From contig JAHBMJ010000886.1 in assembly GCA_018398765.1 (NCBI GenBank), positions 23,407-37,073 of the forward strand: a stretch of 13,667 nt of DNA. Reading direction: 5' to 3'. Origin of the DNA: Chromera velia (lineage: Eukaryota; Sar; Chromeraceae). A program made the translations under genes and the position numbers. The notes under the pieces were generated by a model that made no database searches, had not been told where the DNA came from, and was given only the letters and a program-made list of their open reading frames with translations. The stretch's first letter is position 1; each line of letters begins with the position of its first letter. Shown in pieces: positions 6,609 to 13,667 of the stretch.

Positions 6609-7673
6609 ATGAATCGAGCCCGTTGCTCGAGTGACAGCCGAAGCGGCGTTGTCTTGCTGCTTCTGGTGGCCCTCCTTCTTCATCCTGCATCAGCCCAGTC
6701 TGGTCAGCGGTTGTGGCAGTCCTGTAACCTAGGACAGCCGTGCGAGCAGACCAAGTGTTTCGCTCAACACACTCGTGGGCCCTATCCCCTCTGTATTCCA
6801 GAGAGCGAATGCAACGGTTGCATGTCCGCAGAGGATTACAGAGCTCTGGTTCCCTCCAAGCAGGTCAATGTCGCCGTGATGAAGCCTGCAGTGGCCTCGT
6901 CTCAGCACTCAAGCGACTATGATGCATCCAACGCAGTAGACGGAAAGGAGGACTGGCTCATTCATCGGTGGGTGTCTGGCAACGTTTTGCCTCACACGCT
7001 TGAAATCGATTTTGGTTCTCCCTATGAGATTTCTAGCTTCCGTTTGATGGGTGGCCTGAAGACTGCAAGCGGTTTCGAGAGAGTCATCACAGAGTTCACA
7101 ATCGACGCGTATGACCAGCTGAGTGACAGCTGGACGATGATCTACGGAGCTCTGGGCAACACACAGTCCGATCTAACTGCCTCCTTCCCCAAGACCCTGA
7201 CCGGCAAGGTCAGACTCTCTGTAACGGCTGTGGATTCTGACACCGTGGCTCGTGTGTATGAGTTTGAGGTCTTCGGTGTGAAGCCTGCGACATGGGACAG
7301 GATGACGAACGTTGCGATGGGGAAACCCGCAAGTGCCGACTCTGCCTTCACAGGCTATGCTCCTGAGAAGGCAGTGGACGGGGTTGACACCAGATACGAG
7401 GACCGTTGGGTGTCCCTGGCAGGAAACCAAGGGGTGCACTGGCTCGAGATCGACCTCCAGGGGTCTTTTGCACTTCTGGGTGCAAATTTGAAGGCTGGGC
7501 TCCCTCCCTCCTCTCCCCTGGACTCGTTCGTCATTGAGGGTTTCGATGAGTCCAAGATGGAGTGGGTGCCTCTGCATTTTCCAGTGACAGGCAACAAGGA
7601 GATCTTCTGGTACAAGGACTTCAGAGGAGACCCAAAGAGAGAGGTTCTCTCGGCATCCAGAGTCAGACTCTCG
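6609..7673 (+). CDS. exon 1 of the G8 gene: signal peptide, Cys module 1, F5/8C-1, most of F5/8C-2
   Basis: It encodes residues 1-355. The donor is CTCTCG|GTCAGT at 7674. Reading on hits TAG at 7680-7682. The splice is supported because RVRLS joined to ILYTGPSDFFARVYEFRVFG reproduces the end of the first F5/8C domain (VRLSVTAVDSDTVARVYEFE). Confidence 0.9.
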
Positions 7674-10657
7674 GTCAGTTAGAAGGGACTCTTTTGAAAA
7701 ATAGTCGACTGCATTGCAATTTCCTTACATACATAGAATGCCAAAAAGAGGGTTTGCGGTTTCTCGTTGTCTAAACTTTTTTGCGCGCTCTGTTCCCTGA
7801 CTCGGCAGCGACAAAGTGAATACAAACACTGATCAACATAGTGTGCTTCTCCGTCTTCTCCTTCTGTTGACAATCTGTCTCTGCCCCCGTGCCAGGTCAT
7901 GTCCTCAATTTGATTCTTGCATGCATGTGTATGTTCGGTGGTGCAGATTCTGTACACAGGACCTTCGGACTTCTTTGCACGAGTTTACGAGTTCAGAGTC
8001 TTCGGCATTCCCGCAGGGGAGTGGGTTCCTCCCCTGAGTGTGCAGATGTGGGAGGCCTGTAGGCAGACAGAGGAGTGCAAGCCCATCGTCTGCGAGACCC
8101 GTGACTTTCAGTCAGGACAGTGCAGACCCGAGCTCGACTGTGACGACGGTAGCTGCGCAGACCTCTTCAGACCCCCCTCAGAGGGAAGCACAGGATTCAA
8201 CCCCCTCCCCCCACCAGCCCTGCCTCCGCCCGAAACCCCCTGCCCCCTTTCGCCGCCATCTGCCTCAGACTTCACTCCGATGCCCCCCCCCGTCTCCATG
8301 CCCCCCCTCCTCCCTCTCACCTATGTCCCCACCCCACTCATTCCATCTCCCCTCGTTGCCAACGAAGTTGTGCACCTCTCACGTCCTCCTGTCCCCTCAC
8401 CCCCCCCCGCCAACCCCGTGTGTCCCTGGCACGCCCCCGGCCTGAAGATCTGGCACGACGCTGCAACCTGGCCTTCCGGGATCGTCCCTCAGCCAGACGG
8501 TACCAGCGAGATCACACTCCCTCCCAACACCCACGTACTTGTTCTTGGATGCTCCCTCCCTCCCCCCTCTGCCGGATTCTTCAAGAAGATCATCATTCCG
8601 TCATCATCCTCTCTCGTCTTCGCAGACGAACCCATCCATCTCCGCGTGTCGGACATCGAGGTCATGCAGGGGGGGGCGTTGGTGATCGGATCCGAAGAGT
8701 GCCGTACGAGTGCAGACATCTCTATCTCCTTCGTGGGGTCCAAGAGCGACACCTCCATCAAAAAGCAGCTGCTGTCCCATCAAGGCTCCTCCGTTGACAT
8801 TCACGGTCGACGGTTCTTTCCCACCTGGTCCCGCCTCGCTGCTCCCGTTGAGGCAGGAGACTGGGGTGTGCTCCTTCAGGAACCTGTCGACTGGCTGCCT
8901 GGGCAGCAGGTGGTGGTGGTCACAAGCGAATACAGAGACGAGATCACACAGCAGAATGAGATCCGATCGATCCGCACAGTCAGCGAGGGCGGCAAATTCC
9001 TCGAACTTGACAAGCCTCTGCAGTTTCCGCACTACGCAGGGATGGAGTATCAGGTTGAGGTGGGTCTTCTCTCTCGCACGGTGCGCATTCAGGGAGAAGA
9101 GGCAGATTCGGAATACGATGAGTTTGGAGGAGACATTCGCATTGAGGGGATCGGGAGGCTCTCGGGAGTTCAGCTCGCACGCATGGGAAAGAAGAACATG
9201 CTCGGCAGGTACCCTGCACACTTCCACTTCGCAGGAGACCGCAACTACGACTCCTACTTCAGGGACATGTCCTGCTACCACACGTACTTCAGGTCAGACA
9301 CTTAAAAGTGGAGCAGAGGAGTACTCCTCTGCTCCACTTCAAAAAGTCAGAGGGTGTCACAGGGAGGCACGGTTGACGCAAGTGAGAACTTTAAAGAAGA
9401 ACTCTTGGAATTTGAAGGGTATTTATTTTCTGTATGTGAACCCAACCGGTCTGTTCCGAAGAAGTGGACTGAGCATTCGCTGTGTCACTGTGTCATTCCA
9501 CCTACCGATCCTCATGAGAGTGCATGCGACCTTTTGTTTTCCTCGACCTCCTTTGCGGTACCCATGGACAGCCTTGCATAACTTTGCTTGCAACAAATGT
9601 TTGTGCAGGTGCCTGGTCGTTCACTCTACCAACAGCACGTACGTCGAAGAGAACGTGGCCTTCGACGTCACAGGCCACGCCTACTACCTTGAGGCAGGCG
9701 ACGAGGAGAACAACATCTTCAGATGGAATCTCGGAGCTTTCGTCCACACTGTCGGCAGACCCGCACAGGGCCCAGGCCAGGAAGGAGAGATCTTCACAGA
9801 GTCTCCTTACCTCATCCAACCTGACGACTCAGCCGCGAGCGTGTTCTACTTCGCAAACCCCTACCAGGTTCGCCAGTATGCTTAACGTGCTTCCTCTGTT
9901 TCGGTTTCGCTATTCTCATTTTTGTGGTAGTCAGATCGACATCCAGATTTGTCCCAGACTTTTGTGACGGAATTCTTTGCGCCAAAGACGAAGCCGAGTT
10001 TGCTCCGTTTCTCGTCACATTCAAAAAGAGAGAATCATTGTGTCTCTTATTTTCTTCTTGCATGCGTCTCTCTAACGCTCCTCCCCCCATGTCCGTGCAG
10101 ATCATTGAGGGCAACGCTGCCTCAGGAGGATGGGCAGGGTATTCGATCCCGAAGCTGAACAGACCCGTCAGAGCTCCGGACAACGGGATGGAGCCTGCAA
10201 AGCGTCCCTTCAAGTCGTTCCAGGGCAACTCTGCTCACTCTGCTGGATACATGTGGCATCTCGCTGGATGTATGTACATCGGTGGAGAGTTGTACATCCG
10301 CCAGGACGGGTTGCTGGAATACAACAGCGGTCGTGGTGACAGCTCGAGAGACACGAAGGACCCCCAAGGACAGTTTGATGATTTCATTTCTCTCAAAAAC
10401 AGCAGCTTCTTCCTCTGCAATCGGGCAGTGCAGCACTGGGGCAGTCGGATGGAAGTGGAACAATTTGAAATGCATGACACCGAGTTGATGGGACAGGCCT
10501 TTGGAGAGGGCTGGTTCGGTAAGGGTGTTGTGAACGGTTTCAGTGGAAACACCCACGTGACTGGACGCAATCCCCCTGGAGGATTTGAGTGGTACGATAC
10601 CCATACACAGGTCGGTTGGGATTCGAATTTGGTTTGTACTTTTATTTTTGCTCTTGC

Positions 10658-10700
<43 letters not shown>

Positions 10701-12692
10701 GCCCTTTCTCCCTCTCTCCCTCTTTTCCTCCCTCCCTCTCTCCCTCTTTCTCTCGCCCTCTCGCCCTCTCCCTCTCTTTCTTCCCTCTCTCTCTCCCTCT
10801 TTCTCTCTCCCTCGCCCCCCCCCCCCCNNNNNNNNNNNNNNNNNNNNNNNNNNNNNNNNNNNNNNNNNNNNNNNNNNNNNNNNNNNNNNNNNNNNNNNNN
10901 NNNNNNNNNNNNNNNNNNNNNNNNNNNNNNNNNNNNNNNNNNNNNNNNNNNNNNNNNNNNNNNNNNNNNNNNNNNNNNNNNNNNNNNNNNNNNNNNNNNN
11001 NNNNNNNNNNNNNNNNNNNNNNNNNNNNNNNNNNNNNNNNNNNNNNNNNNNNNNNNNNNNNNNNNNNNNNNNNNNNNNNNNNNNNNNNNNNNNNNNNNNN
11101 NNNNNNNNNNNNNNNNNNNNNNNNNNNNNNNNNNNNNNNNNNNNNNNNNNNNNNNNNNNNNNNNNNNCCCCCTCTCTCTCAGGTGACTAGAATGCCGTGA
11201 GGTTACTCTTTCTTGTCGACGCAAGTTGTCTTTCTCCCCTCTTCTTAACCATTGAAGAAAGGCGACACGAACGAGTGGTTTCCACCATTGCTTCTTGACA
11301 AGACTTTGGATCACTTGTCTCTTTGTCTTTGTCTGTCTGCAGGCTCTCCTGACTGACGTGACGTTCAGAAACTTCCCGTCAGGGCAGACGAGCAAGATCT
11401 TCCAGACACTGACGCACGCAGACGAGTTCAAGCCACAGGTCATCAACGGTCTCAGCGGGATCGTCCTCGAACCCACAGTTGCAGAGAGTGAGGTGTTTGG
11501 AAACAGACGCCGCCCCACAGGTGCCTTCCGTTACTTCTCCGTGGTTGACCGCAACCACTGGCAGGGAGGAGGAGAGGTGATCATCGGCAGTTTCAGTGCT
11601 CTGCCGTCGGAGGACGGGTTGGGTGACTGGTGGGTGATGCACGAGAACTGTGAGGTGAGAGATCCTGTGCAGAACGTCATTTTCTGTGACCGTCAAGGAC
11701 CCGGGGGGGAGATGTTTGATGCCGCTCACATTGGCATTGAAATTCCGGGTCTGATTTCGGGTACTGGCGGAGAGAGTTGGAGGGACGATGTGGTGGGCAG
11801 AACAACCCTGTTCGGGGATTCTATGTCTGTCTCTCAGGGGAAGGAGAGATGGGCATCTCTCACAAGAAACAGAGGGGTTACGGGGCCCGTCTCTGAGCAT
11901 CTCGGATGGTTCCTCACTGTTGACAACGGTGCACCGAAACGGATTGATCTCAGCATCGGACAGCTGCCCAGAAATGGGCACCTGATCCTTGCCACCCCCT
12001 TCCCGAAGGGTACAACCTTCACACTCACCCGGTCTCTCCGGTGGAGTGATGAGAATTTCAGTGGGGTGAAGGTGAACAGCCTCCAAGCTGCTGTTGATGG
12101 TAGCGGGGCCGAGTACTTCTTTGACGAGTCCGGTACCTCTGATTTTGGAATTCTGTACGTCAAAGTCAGAGCACCCTACTGGGGTGACTGGGCGAGGGGG
12201 GGGGCGTCAATCCCCAAGCTGATGACTCGGTATGATTACGAAATCAACGCTGTGTGCCCTGAGGGAACGGACACAGAGAACTTCTGCACCCTGCCCTCAG
12301 GTTCCAATGTCATGCCCACAACCGCCCTTCCCTCCCTGTCCCCGGCCGGGGAAGCCAGGAAGGACCCCCCCATCGACAATTACGATTTCTGTAATGGCGA
12401 CAGACAGTGTCAGGAGACCAGATGTTACAGGTACAATCAGTGGTGGTCTGCCTGTCTGGTCAAGGACACCTGCGACAGTTCGAAGCACGAGTGTGTTGAC
12501 GTTACAGACGACACCGCACCCTCGTGCGAGGACAACCCGGAGGGCTGCCAGCGTCTCTGGGGCAACTGTCACACAGACCGCAGGTGCATGCCCCTGCTCT
12601 GCTACGAGGAGGACAGGTACGGCGGTTCCTGCAGACAGATGGGAGACTGCCCCGACGACTGGCGGTGCAACGTCATTCCCTTTGAGGGCTGA
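6609..12692 (+). CDS. secreted F5/8C-G8-beta-helix protein with four Cys modules (5 exons, 1509 aa)
   Basis: Exons are 6609-7673, 7947-9292, 9609-9867, 10101-10610 and 11343-12692. Introns have phases 0, 2, 0, 0 and all are GT-AG. The first in-frame ATG is 6609 (A at -3). Domains in order: signal peptide 1-29 (hydrophobic VVLLLLVALLL, cut after ASA); Cys module 1 (39-71); F5/8C domains about 85-223 and 233-375, each ending ARVYEFxVFG; Cys module 2 (393-425); Pro-rich linker 431-515 (32 of 85 Pro); G8 domain about 518-640 (WHDAATWPSG, then GGALVIG); beta-helix region about 640-1350 with RYPAHFHFAGD (776-786), GHAYYLEAGDEENN (826-839) and VTFRNF (1066-1071); Cys modules 3 (1410-1444) and 4 (1469-1502). 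G8 plus beta-helix is the layout of CEMIP and TMEM2, which act on hyaluronan in animals. F5/8C domains bind carbohydrate or lipid. I infer an extracellular glycan-binding or glycan-modifying protein with unknown substrate. There is no membrane segment or lipid anchor at the C terminus. Confidence 0.9.
7947..9292 (+). CDS. exon 2: end of F5/8C-2, Cys module 2, Pro linker, G8 domain, start of beta-helix
   Basis: It encodes residues 356-803 plus two bases of Arg 804. The acceptor is GGTGCAG|ATT and the donor TTCAG|GTCAGA at 9293. The Pro-rich linker is coded by runs of CCC and CCN, which gives C-tracts on this strand. A G8 signature (a Trp, then tWxxGxVP, then a hydrophobic strand) starts near 8448. 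Confidence 0.9.
9306..9339. repeat. perfect 34-bp palindrome in intron 2
   Basis: Seventeen base pairs match with no spacer, centred between 9322 and 9323 (central GTAC), 13 bases after the intron 2 donor. In RNA it would form a long hairpin close to the 5' splice site. The arms are GA-rich/CT-rich but not simple repeats. Confidence 0.95.
9609..9867 (+). CDS. exon 3: beta-helix core
   Basis: It completes Arg 804 and encodes 805-890. The acceptor is TTGTGCAG|GTG and the donor CTACCAG|GTTCGC at 9868. Joined to exon 2 it reads YFRCLVVHSTNSTYVEENVA, continuous with the CEMIP/TMEM2-type helix. Intron 2 is 316 bases. Confidence 0.9.
10101..10610 (+). CDS. exon 4: beta-helix continued
   Basis: It encodes 891-1060. 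The acceptor is CCGTGCAG|ATC and the donor ACACAG|GTCGGT at 10611. It contains GNAASGGWAGY, NSAHSAGYMWH and SSFFLCNRAVQHWGSR, typical turns of this helix. The frame runs open beyond the donor into the CT repeat, but the family reading resumes only in exon 5. Confidence 0.88.
10661..10827. repeat. (CT)n and degenerate C/T tract in intron 4
   Basis: This long pyrimidine tract ends in a poly-C run that abuts the assembly gap. It reads as Ser/Leu/Pro repeats but is intronic. Confidence 0.9.
10828..11167. other. assembly gap (340 N) inside intron 4
   Basis: It is flanked on both sides by C/T-rich repeat. Protein continuity across it (DTHTQ to ALLTDVTFRNF) suggests no exon is missing, but that cannot be proven from this sequence. 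Confidence 0.95.
11343..12692 (+). CDS. exon 5: end of beta-helix region, Cys modules 3 and 4, stop
   Basis: It encodes 1061-1509 and ends with TGA. The acceptor is TCTGCAG|GCT. After the last helix-like section (to about 1358) comes a short Pro/Thr/Ser linker (about 1370-1403) and then two Cys modules about 58 residues apart. The C terminus (NVIPFEG) is hydrophilic. Confidence 0.9.
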   Translation, partial: ALLTDVTFRNFPSGQTSKIFQTLTHADEFKPQVINGLSGIVLEPTVAESEVFGNRRRPTGAFRYFSVVDRNHWQGGGEVIIGSFSALPSEDGLGDWWVMHENCEVRDPVQNVIFCDRQGPGGEMFDAAHIGIEIPGLISGTGGESWRDDVVGRTTLFGDSMSVSQGKERWASLTRNRGVTGPVSEHLGWFLTVDNGAPKRIDLSIGQLPRNGHLILATPFPKGTTFTLTRSLRWSDENFSGVKVNSLQAAVDGSGAEYFFDESGTSDFGILYVKVRAPYWGDWARGGASIPKLMTRYDYEINAVCPEGTDTENFCTLPSGSNVMPTTALPSLSPAGEARKDPPIDNYDFCNGDRQCQETRCYRYNQWWSACLVKDTCDSSKHECVDVTDDTAPSCEDNPEGCQRLWGNCHTDRRCMPLLCYEEDRYGGSCRQMGDCPDDWRCNVIPFEG

Positions 12693-12703
12693 GCTGTTTC
12701 AAG

Positions 12704-12722
12704 AAGAGAGAGAGAGAGAGAG
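12704..12722. repeat. (AG)n microsatellite
   Basis: This short pure AG run lies 12 bases after the stop codon of the G8 gene, within its presumed 3' UTR. Confidence 0.9.
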
Positions 12723-13030
12723 AACAGGAAGGAAGGAAGCAGAAGCAATGAGAAGAATGATAGATGGAAGACAGGACTGATAGAACAAAGCAGAAGGGGC
12801 GTTCTCGATCGACCCTTCATCACCATAGGGGGTTGAAAAAAGAGGCGAATCAACGCACAAGAAGGACAATCTAAGTGGCAATGAAAGGATGCGTCGGTTA
12901 AAATGTTGACGCGAGAGTGTGACGCAGACTCGTTTGATCTGAATTAATCAGAATTAAATCCTCACCTGTAAGTCAAGTGACCGGGGGGGAGATCACCCGC
13001 CTCTTCCTTCCATGTAGGCGGCAGAGAGAG

Positions 13031-13057
13031 AAGGGAAGGGAAGGGAAGGGAAGGGAG
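13031..13057. repeat. (AAGGG)n pentanucleotide repeat
   Basis: There are five tandem copies of a 5-base purine unit. It is not a known telomere unit and is far too short to be one. Confidence 0.95.
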
Positions 13058-13667
13058 GATACATTTTTTGATGGTCAGTGACCAAGTCTGGTCTGGTCTT
13101 CACGCGAGAACGTGTGCCATGCACCCACTGCGTGCGGTGAGTGTTGTGAACGGGAAGAGCAAAATGAAGGGTACGTTTGCCTAGTAGAAAAGCCAGCTAG
13201 ACGCACACATGGGAGACTGCGTAGCTTTCTGTCACAGCGACAGCAAGGCGCGCTGAGAGAGTCGATCATAGGAATATGAAGAACCTGATCAAGGCATGTC
13301 ATGTTGGGATCATGCTGCAAAACTTGAAAGAAAACATGTGCAGAGGGTGACACTGTGGAACGACAGAGACTCTCCAAATCTAGCTCTAGATCTAGCTCCA
13401 AATGCGTGCAGCTCGTAGGGTCGTTGTCCAAGTCTGTGCGTGAGCACCTATCCTTTTCATTCTGTATTCTCTTTCCGAATCACACAAGGTGACAAAGATA
13501 CAAAATGAAGACATTAAACCGTCTTATAATTAAAAACAATTCTTTCTTTGAGTTTTTATTCTCTTTTGTGTTCCTTTCACAAAGTATTTCTCTAATTAAA
13601 CCGATATGACATACAGCAAAAATTCTATAAAATCCCGCGTATAATCTGCTTTCTTTTTAAATTTTGA

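Larger units (their letters stand above)
12693..13667. other. 3' flank, no gene seen
   Basis: It holds a GA run just after the stop (12704-12722) and a pentamer repeat (13031-13057). A small CTAGATCTAG palindrome sits in repeated CTAGCT words (about 13378-13398), and the last 170 bases are AT-rich. A 118-codon minus-strand frame at 13075-13431 has no ATG at its start and no recognisable character. Confidence 0.5.

Noticed and set aside
8604-9281. 225-codon minus-strand frame opposite the G8 domain
   Set aside because: It is antisense to a well-supported exon, has no family features, and is explained by GC-rich codon bias of the sense strand.
11379-12086. 235-codon minus-strand frame opposite exon 5
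   Set aside because: It is an antisense shadow; the sense reading carries the beta-helix and Cys modules.
13031-13057. Telomere-like repeat
   Set aside because: Only five AAGGG units inside ordinary sequence; it is a simple pentamer microsatellite.
13075-13431. 118-codon minus-strand frame
   Set aside because: It starts without ATG, has mixed composition, and shows no domain or supporting splice context.

Overview
The window is nuclear DNA from a eukaryote, probably a unicellular protist or alga. A secreted multidomain gene is interrupted by four GT-AG introns, gene density is low, and long simple repeats (GA/CT, CA/TG, ACTC) and assembly gaps fill much of the rest. My best guess is a chromerid-like alga such as Chromera. 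That guess rests on overall style only, so confidence is low. I see no bacterial-type operon, phage, CRISPR array, rRNA or convincing tRNA.

Left part (1-5147). This is mostly AT-rich, repeat-rich, gene-poor DNA. On the minus strand there are coding-like islands: a coiled-coil exon candidate near 278-470 and a well-composed fragment at 983-1237 that carries one in-frame TGA. On the plus strand there is a candidate two-exon micro-gene at 2172-2731. Around these lie a SINE-like structured element (about 1700-1968), a dispersed 37-bp repeat in two copies, two related arrays of an 11-bp unit, and about 850 bases of microsatellite (3836-4692). The microsatellite contains a large inverted repeat centred on a single N.

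Centre (5148-6608). A minus-strand macro-domain protein most like the GDAP2-type macro family is encoded at 5148-6122. It sits head to head with the main gene, and the two starts are separated by 486 bases that include a GC-rich imperfect hairpin.

Right part (6609-12692). One large plus-strand gene has five exons (6609-7673, 7947-9292, 9609-9867, 10101-10610, 11343-12692) and encodes 1509 residues. The order is signal peptide, Cys module 1, two F5/8-type C (discoidin) domains, Cys module 2, proline-rich linker, G8 domain, CEMIP/TMEM2-like parallel beta-helix region, and Cys modules 3 and 4. There is no C-terminal membrane anchor, so it is predicted to be a secreted or wall/matrix carbohydrate-binding protein. 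The four Cys modules share a spacing I do not recognise from a named family. They bracket the F5/8C pair and follow the G8/beta-helix region, and are the most notable thing in the window. Intron 2 carries a perfect 34-bp palindrome 13 bases after its donor; intron 4 contains the 340-base assembly gap.

The last kilobase (12693-13667) is 3' flank with short purine repeats and no gene I can support.
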